NCBI GenBank assembly: GCA_030831945.1
Contig: JAURKC010000032.1
Coordinates: 1-64,000, forward strand
Direction: 5' to 3'
Source of the DNA: Ferruginibacter sp.
GTDB taxonomy: Bacteria; Bacteroidota; Bacteroidia; Chitinophagales; Chitinophagaceae
DNA length: 64,000 bases
Both the position numbers and the translations under genes were made by a program. The stretch's first letter is position 1; every line of letters starts with the position of its first letter. Under the pieces are notes generated by a model. That model searched no databases. It had not been told where the DNA came from and saw nothing but the letters and a program-made list of their open reading frames with translations. Of this stretch, positions 29,233-38,110 are shown one piece after another.

Positions 29233-29386
29233 AAATCGTTAGAAAATGTATGAAATAGCCCATTCAACATTCACTTTTGGTCAAAAAACAGGCATATCTG
29301 CATCTATCTGGAGATTTCTACCCCTACAACTCCTCCAAACCCCCAAAAATTAAGGGATTTAGGTCATTTTTTAGCCTAAGAATTCT

Positions 29387-29395
29387 TACCTTTGC
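29387..29395 (+). promoter_or_regulatory. rpsA promoter -7 element and short GC leader
   Basis: TACCTTTGC matches the -7 consensus, 30 nt before the rpsA start. The leader contains a small CCCG...CGGG hairpin (about 29398-29415). A -33 element was not clear. Confidence 0.6.
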
Positions 29396-29424
29396 CCTCC
29401 CGTTAAAAAACCGGGATTTATATT

Positions 29425-31344
29425 ATGTCATTTAACCATTTTAAACAACTAAACGCAGATGCACAGGAAGGGTCAGCTACCAATGAAGGTACTGAAACTG
29501 CTGCGGTAACAAATGTGCCTGAAAAAGCTCCTTTCGTTCCAAGAGTAGTTACTGCTCATGACGATTTTGATTGGAGTGTTGACAAACGTAACGTTTCAAG
29601 TTACAACAAAGAAGAAAAAGCCAAGTATGACACTGTGTATGACAATACGTTCAAGCAGATCAACGATGGCGAAATGATCCAAGCTACTATTGAGGCAATC
29701 ACTAAAACAGATGCTGTTGTAAACATCGGTTTTAAAAGTGATGGTTTAATTTCTTTGAATGAATTCAGAGACATTCCAGGCGGATTAAAAGTAGGTGATG
29801 TTATTGAGGTAATGGTAGTAGAAAAAGAAGACAGAGACGGTAACCTTAATCTTAGTCGCAAACAAGCACGTACTAGCAGAGCTTGGGAAAGAATTATGGA
29901 ATTGCACAAAACTGGCGAAATCGTTACCGGTATTGTTACCAGCAAAACTAAAGGCGGTCTTATCGTGGATGTATTTGGTATGGAAACATTCTTACCAGGT
30001 AGCCAAATCGACGTTAAACCAGTTACAGATTACGATCAGTTTGTTGGTAAAACAATGGAATTCAAAGTGGTTAAAATTAATGAGACCATTAAGAATGCAG
30101 TTGTATCTCATAAAGCCCTTATTGAAAGTGATATCGAAGCTCAACGTGCTGAGATCATCGGTAAATTGGAAAAAGGACAAGTATTGGAAGGAACCATCAA
30201 AAACATTACCGACTTCGGTGCGTTTCTTGATTTGGGCGGCCTAGATGGCTTGTTATACATTACTGATATTTCATGGGGACGTATCAACCATCCAACAGAA
30301 GTGTTGAAGATGGATCAGAAATTAAATGTAGTTGTTTTAGATTTTGATGATGATAAAAAACGTATCAGTCTTGGTCTTAAACAATTAACTCCTCATCCTT
30401 GGGATACCCTAAGCGAAACCATCAAAGAAGGTGAAGTAGTGAAAGGTAAAGTAGTGAATATCGAAGACTACGGTGCTTTCCTAGAAATTATGCCTGGTGT
30501 AGAAGGTTTGGTTCATGTAAGCGAAATTACTTGGGCTAACACTCCTATCAATGCAAAAGAATTCTTCAAATTAAATGATGAGTACGAAGCTAAAATTGTA
30601 ACCTTAGATAAAGACACTCGTAAGATGAGTCTTTCTATTAAGCAAATGGCAAATGACCCATGGAGTGAAATTGATGTGAAATTCCCTGAAAATAGCAAAC
30701 ATGCTGGTACGGTTAAAAACATTACTCCTTATGGCGTATTTGTTGAATTAGCAACTGGTATTGGTGGAATGATTCATATTAGCGATTTAAGCTGGTTGAA
30801 ACGCTTCAATAACCCTAACGAATACACTAAAGTGGGCGAATCAATTGATGTAATTATAATGAACATCGATAAAGAAGGACGCAAACTTCAGTTAGGACAT
30901 AAACAAATTGAAGAAGATCCATGGAATTCTCTAGAGGCTAGCTTCCCTGTAGGAAGTATACATGAAGGAACTGTTACCAAAAAAGATGATAAAGGTGCAG
31001 TAATTCAATTGCCTTATGGACTAGAAGGATTTGCCCCTAACCGTCACCTTGCAAAAGAAGATGGTAAGAGTATTGGTGCTGATGAAATCGCGAAATTTAT
31101 GGTAATTGAATTTGACCGTAATGATAAGCGCATCGTTCTTAGCCATACTCGTTTATGGGAACAAGTAATCGAAGAAGAAAAACAAGCTGTTGTTAAAGAA
31201 AAGAAAGCAGAAGCAGAAGTTACCAAAAAGGCTGTAAAAAATCTACAAAGTAAAGTAGAAAAATCAACCTTAGGTGATCTAGGTGTTTTAGCTGGTTTGA
31301 AAGCAAAAATGGATAAAGCAGATGATGCTGAACCAACTGCTTAA
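29425..31344 (+). CDS. rpsA: 30S ribosomal protein S1
   Basis: 639 aa. After a roughly 70-residue acidic N-terminal extension come six S1/OB-fold RNA-binding repeats, visible as recurrent blocks: EMIQATIEAITKTDAVVNIG, GEIVTGIVTSKTKGGLIVDV, LEGTIKNITDFGAFLDLGG, VKGKVVNIEDYGAFLEI, HAGTVKNITPYGVFVEL and HEGTVTKKDDKGAVIQLPYG. Repeats end in DKDTRKMSLSIKQ-like strands. The C-terminus is a Lys/Glu/Ala-rich helix. S1 binds mRNA on the small subunit; in Bacteroidota, where initiation does not depend on Shine-Dalgarno pairing, it is thought to be important for capture of A/U-rich leaders. Monocistronic, with a promoter at 29387 and a terminator at 31368. Confidence 0.97.
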   Translation: MSFNHFKQLNADAQEGSATNEGTETAAVTNVPEKAPFVPRVVTAHDDFDWSVDKRNVSSYNKEEKAKYDTVYDNTFKQINDGEMIQATIEAITKTDAVVNIGFKSDGLISLNEFRDIPGGLKVGDVIEVMVVEKEDRDGNLNLSRKQARTSRAWERIMELHKTGEIVTGIVTSKTKGGLIVDVFGMETFLPGSQIDVKPVTDYDQFVGKTMEFKVVKINETIKNAVVSHKALIESDIEAQRAEIIGKLEKGQVLEGTIKNITDFGAFLDLGGLDGLLYITDISWGRINHPTEVLKMDQKLNVVVLDFDDDKKRISLGLKQLTPHPWDTLSETIKEGEVVKGKVVNIEDYGAFLEIMPGVEGLVHVSEITWANTPINAKEFFKLNDEYEAKIVTLDKDTRKMSLSIKQMANDPWSEIDVKFPENSKHAGTVKNITPYGVFVELATGIGGMIHISDLSWLKRFNNPNEYTKVGESIDVIIMNIDKEGRKLQLGHKQIEEDPWNSLEASFPVGSIHEGTVTKKDDKGAVIQLPYGLEGFAPNRHLAKEDGKSIGADEIAKFMVIEFDRNDKRIVLSHTRLWEQVIEEEKQAVVKEKKAEAEVTKKAVKNLQSKVEKSTLGDLGVLAGLKAKMDKADDAEPTA

Positions 31345-31367
31345 TTATCTTTCACAGTAAATGAATA

Positions 31368-31400
31368 TAATCCCATTGCGAAAGCAGTGGGATTTTTTTA
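31368..31400 (+). terminator. rpsA terminator
   Basis: Stem AATCCCATTGC / GCAGTGGGATT closed by a GAAA tetraloop (31369-31394) and followed by a T-run. A canonical intrinsic terminator 25 nt after the rpsA stop. Confidence 0.9.
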
Positions 31401-31463
31401 TCCCTACCCTTCATTTTCATAAACAGTTTATTTAAATCCTAAGGGTGAGTGGTTGGATTGAAT

Positions 31464-31471
31464 TACCTTTG
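31464..31471 (+). promoter_or_regulatory. -7 element almost touching the start codon (possible leaderless transcript)
   Basis: TACCTTTG at 31464-31471 ends 4 nt before the ATG at 31476. A transcript from this element would start at or within a few bases of the start codon. Confidence 0.45.
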
Positions 31472-31475
31472 TTAC

Positions 31476-31949
31476 ATGGATAATTTTCAGAAATATTCCC
31501 GTTTAATGCTATTAATAATAGGGAGCTTTATTGGATTGATTCTTTTAATTGCCCTATTCTTCTTTGTATTCCGACTGTTCTCGATTACTGTATTTTATAT
31601 TCCAGGATTCGATCTCTTTTTTCAATATACCATCACCGCTATTCCTTATTTACTCTTTTTTGCCGCCTACTATTATTTATACAATAAAATTAAATTGTCT
31701 AAAAGTAAAGTAGCCAAAATAATCGCTAGATTGCTTTTACTAATGGGTTGTATCATCGGCTTATTCACCTTATTTTTATCTACTGCTATTTTTTTTCATG
31801 TAAAAAATGATGCACTAAGGCTTTTTGAAGACAATGGTCATTATGCACTTATCGCACAAATAATCATCATTTTTATAACCGCCGCAACACTTGCAAGCGG
31901 AGATGAGAAAGAAAAAGATTGGAAAGAAAGAAGGAAGGCGGAATTATAA
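31476..31949 (+). CDS. Small integral membrane protein of unknown function
   Basis: 157 aa from the ATG at 31476, preferred over the in-frame ATG at 31449 because the latter lies upstream of a promoter-like element and adds non-family sequence. Four hydrophobic helices are visible: LLIIGSFIGLILLIALFFFVF (about 12-32), a segment near 45-65 (YTITAIPYLLFFAAYYYLY), one near 80-105 (LLLLMGCIIGLFTLFLSTAIF) and one near 125-142 (ALIAQIIIIFITAATLAS). The tail is highly charged (DEKEKDWKERRKAEL). Not recognised as a named family. It converges with the flavoprotein gene, with 6 bp of overlap. Confidence 0.7.
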   Translation: MDNFQKYSRLMLLIIGSFIGLILLIALFFFVFRLFSITVFYIPGFDLFFQYTITAIPYLLFFAAYYYLYNKIKLSKSKVAKIIARLLLLMGCIIGLFTLFLSTAIFFHVKNDALRLFEDNGHYALIAQIIIIFITAATLASGDEKEKDWKERRKAEL

Positions 31950-33173
31950 ATCACCTCCAATTGCCTGAGCAGCAATCCATGCGGTAGTCCAAGCATTTTG
32001 AAAATTAAAACCTCCCGTTACCCCGTCTATATTTAAAACTTCACCAGCGAAAAACAAATTAGGGACAATCTTACTTTGCATGCTTGCATGATCCACTTCG
32101 TCTAATGAAATACCCCCTGAGGTAACAAACTCCTCTTTAAAAGTAGTTTTACCATTCACACTAAACTCTTGGGCACAAATATTTTTGATGAGTTTGTTTT
32201 GTTCCTTAGCGGGCAAATCGGCCCAACGAATATTTTCGTTTACGCCCGACTGTTGTAATAAATAGTCCCATAAACGCTGGGGCAATGAAAAAGGATTTCT
32301 ATTACTGATTTTCTGAGCTGCTATATCAAAACGAACCTGCTGAAATTTTTCCTTCAATGTTTGCTCAGTATAGATAGGCAACCAATTAATAATCATTCCA
32401 AATTGCCAATTTTTTGCAGCCAACTCTCTAGCTCCCCAAGCAGATAATTTTAAAATCGCAGGACCACTCATTCCCCAATGGGTAATCAACATTGGGCCAT
32501 CCTCCACCAATTTGCTTCCCCCAATCTTTACCTGCACTTTTTCTACAGCAATGCCCATGAGAGCAGTAATTGGATTGCCTGGCATATTAAAAGTGAATAA
32601 TGATGGAACTGGAGACTCCACAGTATGACCTATTTTTGTTAGCCACTCAAACTGCAAAGACTTAGGATAACCTCCACTTGCAATGCATAGAAAATCTGTT
32701 TCAATGACTGAATGATTAGAAAACGAAAGATTAAAACCATTGTCTTTTTTTACTATCTCCTTCACTTCTCTATTCATCAATATAGTAACTCCGTATTGAT
32801 TAGCCTCTTGCATTAAGCAATCTATAATGGTTTGCGAAGTATTTGATACGGGAAACATTCTTCCATCAGATTCTGTTTTAATCTCCACTCCTCTTTCTTT
32901 AAACCAAGCAATCGTATCAGAAGTAAAAAAATGATGAAAAGCTTTTTTTAAAAAACTAGCTCCTCGAGGATATTTTTTTATCATCTCAGCAATACTAAAA
33001 CAAGCGTGGGTAACATTACATCGTCCGCCACCACTCACTCGTACCTTACTTAACAAATGATTGGATTTTTCTATAATCATTACTTCTAGTGAAGGATATA
33101 ACCTGGCAGCATTCACCGCGCAGAAAAAACCTGCCGCACCACCACCAACAACTACTAAACGCTTTTTTACCAT
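31944..33173 (-). CDS. NAD(P)/FAD-dependent oxidoreductase (BaiN/HI0933-YhiN family)
   Basis: 409 aa. A Rossmann FAD motif VVVGGGAAGFFCA lies at the N-terminus, followed by EKSNHLLSKVRVSGGGRCNVTHA, the characteristic signature of the HI0933/BaiN flavoprotein family. A C-terminal FAD contact lies in NLFFAGEVLNIDGVTGGFNFQNAWTTAWIAAQ. Members are flavoproteins of mostly unknown physiological substrate; BaiN from gut clostridia was linked to bile acid reduction, which should not be transferred here. The gene follows map (102 nt between them) on the same strand, and its stop overlaps by 6 bp the end of the opposing membrane-protein gene. Confidence 0.88.
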   Translation of the reverse strand: MVKKRLVVVGGGAAGFFCAVNAARLYPSLEVMIIEKSNHLLSKVRVSGGGRCNVTHACFSIAEMIKKYPRGASFLKKAFHHFFTSDTIAWFKERGVEIKTESDGRMFPVSNTSQTIIDCLMQEANQYGVTILMNREVKEIVKKDNGFNLSFSNHSVIETDFLCIASGGYPKSLQFEWLTKIGHTVESPVPSLFTFNMPGNPITALMGIAVEKVQVKIGGSKLVEDGPMLITHWGMSGPAILKLSAWGARELAAKNWQFGMIINWLPIYTEQTLKEKFQQVRFDIAAQKISNRNPFSLPQRLWDYLLQQSGVNENIRWADLPAKEQNKLIKNICAQEFSVNGKTTFKEEFVTSGGISLDEVDHASMQSKIVPNLFFAGEVLNIDGVTGGFNFQNAWTTAWIAAQAIGGDL

Positions 33174-33274
33174 GATTACTTTACAGTATAAATTGGAATT
33201 GATAAAGTATGTAGTGAGAAAAAATAAAAACTAAAAAAAGGCATCAAGAATTTTCAATTCCCAAGCAGAATGAA

Positions 33275-34075
33275 TTAATAATCAGAAAATAAATAAGGAT
33301 TCGCTTTTTCTGCAATTTCAATGTCAACAAAAGATGATAAAACATCTGCCTTTCCTCGCTGAATACAAATGGTATGTTCGTAATGAGCAGAAGGTTGTGC
33401 ATCTTCTGTTCGAATGGTCCAGCCATCCTTGTCATGAAAAATATTCTTTGTTCCTAAATTAATCATTGGCTCAATAGCAATCACCATTCCCTCTTTCAAC
33501 TTGGCGCCTGTTCCTCTTTTTCCATAATTAGGCACCTGAGGTTCCTCATGTAAATGTCTGCCAATTCCATGGCCTACCAATTCTCTCACTACGCCATAAC
33601 CATGCTCCTTTTCTGTAGCAAATTGAACTGCAAAAGAAATGTCACCCACCCGATTACCATGCGTAGCTTTTTCAATACCCTTTAAAAGAGATGATTTAGT
33701 AATGCTAAGCAATTGCTTTACTTCAGGGGTTATTTCATTTAACGCAAAAGTATAAGCACTATCACCATGAAAATTATTTTTATATACGCCGATATCAACA
33801 GAAACAATATCTCCTTCCTTTAAAATATCCTTGGTAGGAAATCCGTGAACCACCGCATCATTTACTGAGATACAACAAGCAAATGGAAAATCTTGATAGC
33901 CTTTAAATGAAGGCGTTGCTCCATGGTCGCGAATAAATTGTTCGGCGATTTTATCCAACTCCAAAGTAGAAATACCAGGACGAATTATTTTGGCTACTTC
34001 AGCCAAAGTTTTACTTACCAGCAAACTGCTTTCCCTCATTAATTCTGTCTCGGCCTTAGATTTGTAGTGGATCAT
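33275..34075 (-). CDS. map: Methionine aminopeptidase, type I
   Basis: 266 aa. It removes the initiator Met from nascent proteins. Metal ligands are visible in order: VDIGVY (first Asp), HGDSAYTF (second Asp), GHGIGRHLHEEP (His), IAIEPMIN (Glu) and RTEDAQPSAHYEHT (Glu), with substrate His in DAVVHGFP. It starts MIHYKSKAETELMRESSLLV and has no N-terminal zinc-finger extension, the compact type Ia form. It lies downstream of secY, as in many bacteria, but a hairpin (34096-34124) and its own -7 element separate it, so it is probably transcribed alone or with the following flavoprotein gene. Confidence 0.97.
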   Translation of the reverse strand: MIHYKSKAETELMRESSLLVSKTLAEVAKIIRPGISTLELDKIAEQFIRDHGATPSFKGYQDFPFACCISVNDAVVHGFPTKDILKEGDIVSVDIGVYKNNFHGDSAYTFALNEITPEVKQLLSITKSSLLKGIEKATHGNRVGDISFAVQFATEKEHGYGVVRELVGHGIGRHLHEEPQVPNYGKRGTGAKLKEGMVIAIEPMINLGTKNIFHDKDGWTIRTEDAQPSAHYEHTICIQRGKADVLSSFVDIEIAEKANPYLFSDY

Positions 34076-34081
34076 AATGAA

Positions 34082-34090
34082 GCAAATTTA
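34082..34090 (-). promoter_or_regulatory. map promoter -7 element
   Basis: TAAATTTGC on the minus strand, exact match to TAnnTTTGC, ending 6 nt before the map ATG. Suggests an independent transcript with a very short or absent leader. Confidence 0.55.
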
Positions 34091-34095
34091 AAAAT

Positions 34096-34124
34096 AAACC
34101 CCGACTTTTTACGTCGGGGTTTTT
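34096..34124. terminator. Hairpin terminator between secY and map
   Basis: Stem AACCCCGAC / GTCGGGGTT (34097-34105, 34113-34121) with A/T-rich flanks on both sides. It would end the S10-spc transcript after secY. Confidence 0.8.
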
Positions 34125-34191
34125 AAATATTTATAGTAAAATTGACTTTATAAAAAACTGCTTAGTCAATCAAAGCTAAAAGGCAAAGCAA

Positions 34192-35526
34192 TTAAACTGC
34201 TGTTGTAGAAGCTTGTCGACCCTGAATTCTTCCAGTATTCATCAAGCCATCGTATTGACGCATCAATAACTGAGTCTCAATTTGCTGCAAAGTGTCTAGA
34301 ATAACTCCTACCATAATCAATAAAGAGGTACCTCCATAAAAACTTGCAAACCCTTGTTGAGTTTTAAATACCAATTGAAAAATACCTGGTAAAATACCTA
34401 CAAAGGCTAGTAAAATAGCACCTGGTAAAGTAATTCTATCCATGATTGTTCCAATATAATCCGCAGTTGGTTGACCAGGTTTTACACCAGGAATGAAACC
34501 ATTGCTACGTTTTAAATCTTCAGCCATTTGCTTTGGATTAAAGATTAACGCGGTATACAAGAAGGTAAAAGCTATTACACAAATAGAGTATACAATCATA
34601 TAAATCACATTGGTATGATCGGTAAAATATTTAGCCCATCCACCACCAGTGAATCCAGAAAATATAGTTGGCAAAAACAAGATAGCTTGCGCAAAGATGA
34701 TTGGCATAACACCAGAAGCATTTACTTTTAATGGTAAAAAGTTTCTAGCACCTCCAAATTGTCTATTACCAACAATTTGCTTTGCATAATTAACAGGTAC
34801 TCTTCTCGTTCCTTGAATCAACATGATCAAACCCATAATGATAGAAATTAGAAAAGCGATCTCTATCAAAAATATTAATAATCCACCACCGCCACGAGTA
34901 GCGCGAGAAGTCCATTCTTGAATAAATGATTCAGGTAGTCTAGCTAAAATTCCCATCATAATAATGATAGAAGTACCATTACCCAAACCTTTGTCGGTAA
35001 TTTTTTCTCCTAACCACATTACAAATAAAGTACCAACTGTAAGAATCACCACAGTAGACACTACAAAATAGGCACTGAAAGAAGGAATCAAAGCTTCTGC
35101 ATTACCTGGACTTTTAAGATATCCGATATAAGCAGCCGCTTGAAATGCAGTTACTATAACGGTAAGGTAACGAGTCCATTGGTTAATTTTTTTTCTTCCA
35201 CTCTCTCCTTCCTTTTGTACTTTTTGCATTTGAGGAACTAGGATAGTCATCAACTGCATAAAAATTGAAGCAGAGATATAAGGCATAATACCCAAAGCAA
35301 AAATAGACGCTTTAGAAAAAGCTCCTCCAACAAAAGCATCCAACAAACCTAACATACCACTCTTGGTGCTTTCGGTTAAATTGGCCAATTTATTAGGATC
35401 AATACCTGGAAGTACAATAAAAGAACCAACACGGTAAATAAAAATCAACAATAAAGTGAATAATATTTTATTCCGTAGCTCTTCAATGCTCCAGATGTTT
35501 TTTAGTGTTTTAATGAACTTCTTCAC
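34192..35526 (-). CDS. secY: Protein translocase subunit SecY
   Basis: 444 aa, ten TM helices. It forms the channel of the Sec translocon with SecE and SecG. Seen: N-terminal NIWSIEELRNKILFTLLLIFIYRVGSFI with VLPGID, plug region GLLDAFVGGAFSKASIFALGIMPYISASI, the conserved loops KINQWTRYLTV and GTRRVPVNYAKQ, and the C-terminal MRQYDGLMNTGRIQGR. It is the last gene of the long ribosomal transcript, 100 nt after rplO; that gap contains complementary AGACGC/GCGTCT segments. A hairpin terminator follows. Confidence 0.97.
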   Translation of the reverse strand: MKKFIKTLKNIWSIEELRNKILFTLLLIFIYRVGSFIVLPGIDPNKLANLTESTKSGMLGLLDAFVGGAFSKASIFALGIMPYISASIFMQLMTILVPQMQKVQKEGESGRKKINQWTRYLTVIVTAFQAAAYIGYLKSPGNAEALIPSFSAYFVVSTVVILTVGTLFVMWLGEKITDKGLGNGTSIIIMMGILARLPESFIQEWTSRATRGGGGLLIFLIEIAFLISIIMGLIMLIQGTRRVPVNYAKQIVGNRQFGGARNFLPLKVNASGVMPIIFAQAILFLPTIFSGFTGGGWAKYFTDHTNVIYMIVYSICVIAFTFLYTALIFNPKQMAEDLKRSNGFIPGVKPGQPTADYIGTIMDRITLPGAILLAFVGILPGIFQLVFKTQQGFASFYGGTSLLIMVGVILDTLQQIETQLLMRQYDGLMNTGRIQGRQASTTAV

Positions 35527-35626
35527 AGACTTGAAAAGATTTAAATGTTTGCGTTAAACTAAAAAAGACGCTTTTCATACCGGCCCATAAATGGCAAGCA
35601 GGATCGCGTCTGTAAATATCGGAAAA

Positions 35627-36076
35627 TTATTTAACTATTTCAACTGAACCTCCAGCCGCTTCGATAGCAGCCTTAGCGGTAGCACTCACGGCATTCACTT
35701 TAAAGCTGAATTTGCCTTTTAATTCTCCAACACCTAAAATTTTCACATTGTCATCCTGGTTAATTAAACCATTAATGTACAAATTCTCCAATGTGAATTC
35801 AGTAATGCTGTATTTTTCAGCGTAATGATCTACCTGACCAATATTGATAACTTTGTAATCAACTCTGTTGATATTTTTAAATCCACGCTTTGGAATACGG
35901 CGTTGAATAGGCATCTGACCACCTTCAAAACCCATTTTGCTCTTATAACCTGCACGACTTTGACCACCTTTATTACCTTTGGTAGATGTTCCACCTTTAC
36001 CACTTGCTTCACCACGTCCAATACGTTTAGCTTTATGAGTAGCTCCTTTGGCTGGTCTTAAATTATGTAATTTCAT
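35627..36076 (-). CDS. rplO: 50S ribosomal protein L15
   Basis: 149 aa. N-terminal LHNLRPAKGATHKAKRIGRGEASGKGGTS and the Gly/Lys-rich GNKGGQSRAGYKSKMGFEGGQMP stretch are the L15 signature; the fold ends with VKILGVGELKGKFSFKVNAVSATAKAAIEAAGGSVEIV. A late-assembly protein of the large subunit. Located between rpmD and secY in the conserved spc order; the gap to rpmD is 122 nt. The start MKLHNL is standard for the family. Confidence 0.97.
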   Translation of the reverse strand: MKLHNLRPAKGATHKAKRIGRGEASGKGGTSTKGNKGGQSRAGYKSKMGFEGGQMPIQRRIPKRGFKNINRVDYKVINIGQVDHYAEKYSITEFTLENLYINGLINQDDNVKILGVGELKGKFSFKVNAVSATAKAAIEAAGGSVEIVK

Positions 36077-36198
36077 ATTAACTTGATTTTGTACTTACGG
36101 GGTATCACCCCTCGCAATTAAATTGATAATTATTTAGTTGATAAACTTTAGAAATAAAACAAACTTCTATTAAAAAGTAGGTTTATTGGTCAAAATGT

Positions 36199-36381
36199 TT
36201 ATGCTAACTCTTCTACTTTAATTAGATGATTCACTTTGCGAACCATTCCTAAAATTTGTGGAGTTCCCATTACTTCAACAGAAGCATTCATTTTGTTTAA
36301 ACCTAAAGCTACCATAGTTCTCTTCTGGCGTTCCGGCCGGTCGATTACACTTTTAACTTGTGTTACTTTTATCTTTTTCAT
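36199..36381 (-). CDS. rpmD: 50S ribosomal protein L30
   Basis: 60 aa, the usual bacterial length. KKIKVTQVKSVIDRPERQKRTMVALGLNKMNASVEV and the ending MVRKVNHLIKVEEL match L30 throughout. It binds 23S/5S rRNA in the large subunit. Sits between rpsE and rplO in the spc block, 83 nt after rpsE. Confidence 0.95.
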   Translation of the reverse strand: MKKIKVTQVKSVIDRPERQKRTMVALGLNKMNASVEVMGTPQILGMVRKVNHLIKVEELA

Positions 36382-36464
36382 GCCAATGCCCCCGAAGGGA
36401 ATTTTATTATTATTTATTATAGACTATTAATTTCCAAATTGACTTAGTCAAAATAGATAACCAA

Positions 36465-36983
36465 TTATCCGTTGAATACTTTCTTAAGTGAAATTTGACG
36501 AGTTTTTGCTACTGTAATTGGCTCACGAAGTGTAGCTAATGCTTTTACTGTTGCCTTTACCACGTTGTGTGGATTAGCAGAACCAAGACTCTTTGCCAAT
36601 ACATCCGTGATACCAGCTGCTTCCAATACTGATCTCATACTTCCTCCAGCGATAACACCCGTACCATGAGCAGCAGGCTTAATAAAAACCTTTGCAGCGC
36701 CTTCTTTAGCTAACTGATCATGAGGGATAGTGCCATGCCTTACAGGAACTTTAATCAAATTCTTTTTTGCATCTTCAATACCCTTAGTGATGGCTTCTTG
36801 AACCTCTTTAGCTTTACCTAAACCTTGTCCAACAACCCCTGCACCATTACCTACCACTACTAATGCAGAAAAACTAAAGGCACGTCCACCTTTCGTTGTT
36901 TTTACCACACGGTTAATAGATACTACTTTTTCTTTTAACTCGAGATCTCCCGCTTTAACTCTGTTATCGTTTGCTTTTAACAT
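36465..36983 (-). CDS. rpsE: 30S ribosomal protein S5
   Basis: 172 aa. The double-stranded RNA-binding-like N-terminal domain is seen in [38 protein letters not shown], with the fidelity (ram) loop [12 protein letters not shown]; the C-terminal half has [40 protein letters not shown]5 works with S4 and S12 in decoding accuracy. It starts 27 nt after rplR, in normal spc order. Confidence 0.97.
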   Translation of the reverse strand: MLKANDNRVKAGDLELKEKVVSINRVVKTTKGGRAFSFSALVVVGNGAGVVGQGLGKAKEVQEAITKGIEDAKKNLIKVPVRHGTIPHDQLAKEGAAKVFIKPAAHGTGVIAGGSMRSVLEAAGITDVLAKSLGSANPHNVVKATVKALATLREPITVAKTRQISLKKVFNG

Positions 36984-37010
36984 GTATAGTTCTTATTAGA
37001 AAATTTAAAA

Positions 37011-37364
37011 TTAAAATTGCAATCCACCTTCTCTTGCACCTTCAGCTACTGCTTTTACACGACCATGGTAGATATAACCACTTCTGTCGAAGACAACTGT
37101 AGTAACACCTAATTCAGATGCTTTTCTAGCAATTGCACTTCCAACTAGTTTGCTTTTTTCTGTCTTATTTACTTTTTGAGCAAGAATATCTTTATCCCTT
37201 GAAGAAACAGATGCAAGGGTAAAACCATTCTCATCATTGATCAATTGCGCATAGATTTCAGCATTGCTTCTGTAAACACTTAACCTTGGTTTAGCAGCAA
37301 CTCCGTTAATCTTTTTACGGATACGGAATTTAATTTTTTGCCTTGCACTTGATTTGTTATTCAT
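37011..37364 (-). CDS. rplR: 50S ribosomal protein L18
   Basis: 117 aa from the ATG at 37362-37364 (MNNKSSARQKIKFR). The frame is open nine codons further to 37391, but that extension is not family-like. RIRKKINGVAAKPRLSVYRSNAEIYAQLIND, then LVGSAIARKASELGVTTVVFDRSGYIYHGRVKAVAEGAREGGLQF at the end, are diagnostic. L18 brings 5S rRNA to the large subunit together with L5. Confidence 0.95.
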   Translation of the reverse strand: MNNKSSARQKIKFRIRKKINGVAAKPRLSVYRSNAEIYAQLINDENGFTLASVSSRDKDILAQKVNKTEKSKLVGSAIARKASELGVTTVVFDRSGYIYHGRVKAVAEGAREGGLQF

Positions 37365-37451
37365 ATTCTTATTTTTTGACCCAAACACCAATCGGCGATG
37401 GAATACTTAATTTATTAATTTCGATTGATAGGTTAACTTCTAAGAAGTTAA

Positions 37452-38006
37452 TTATTTACCAGCTGACTTACCAGCTTTTCTTCTTAATACTTCATCCTTA
37501 AATTTAACACCCTTTCCTTTGTATGGTTCAGGCTTACGTAATCCGCGGATTTTAGCACAAACTTGTCCAAGTAATTGCTTGTCTACACTTCCTAAAGAAA
37601 TAATAGGATTTTGTCCTTTTTCTTGTGAAGTAGCTACGGTCAATTCCTTTGGTATTTCAAAAATGATATTATGAGAATAACCTAAAGCAAGATCCAAGAT
37701 ATTACCCTGGCAAGCTGCTTTAAAACCAACCCCTACTAACTCTAGTTGCTTAGAATACCCTTCTGTTACACCTTTCACCATATTGCTAACCAATGAACGG
37801 TATAAACCATGCATTGCTTTATGACGAATTTGATCGGTAGGACGAAGTATTTCAAGTGATCCCTCTTTCAAATCAAATTTGATATCACGATCAACCGATT
37901 GCTTTAACTCTCCTTTAGGTCCTTTAACTGTAATAACGTTATCAGTACCAATCTTGATAGTAACTCCTGCTGGAAATTCTACCGGTTTCTTTCCTATTCT
38001 AGACAT
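37452..38006 (-). CDS. rplF: 50S ribosomal protein L6
   Basis: 184 aa with the two repeated L6 domains. SRIGKKPVEFPAGVTIKI opens the first; VEGVGFKAACQG-type residues (LELVGVGFKAACQGNILDLALGYSH) open the second. The C-terminus GLRKPEPYKGKGVKFKDEVLRRKAGKSAGK contains the conserved rRNA contact. It lies near the sarcin-ricin loop region of the large subunit. Normal position between rpsH and rplR. Confidence 0.97.
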   Translation of the reverse strand: MSRIGKKPVEFPAGVTIKIGTDNVITVKGPKGELKQSVDRDIKFDLKEGSLEILRPTDQIRHKAMHGLYRSLVSNMVKGVTEGYSKQLELVGVGFKAACQGNILDLALGYSHNIIFEIPKELTVATSQEKGQNPIISLGSVDKQLLGQVCAKIRGLRKPEPYKGKGVKFKDEVLRRKAGKSAGK

Positions 38007-38110
38007 AGTCGATTGTTAAATTTATTTTTAAAATTGATTTGTGTTCAGCCACGACTTAGGCTTAATAAACAAATCATGTAGTATCTTTTACTTCTACTAG
38101 AACTTATTGA

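Noticed and set aside
33244..33435. 63-aa minus-strand frame overlapping the end of map
   Set aside because: Out-of-frame shadow of map with no independent start context.
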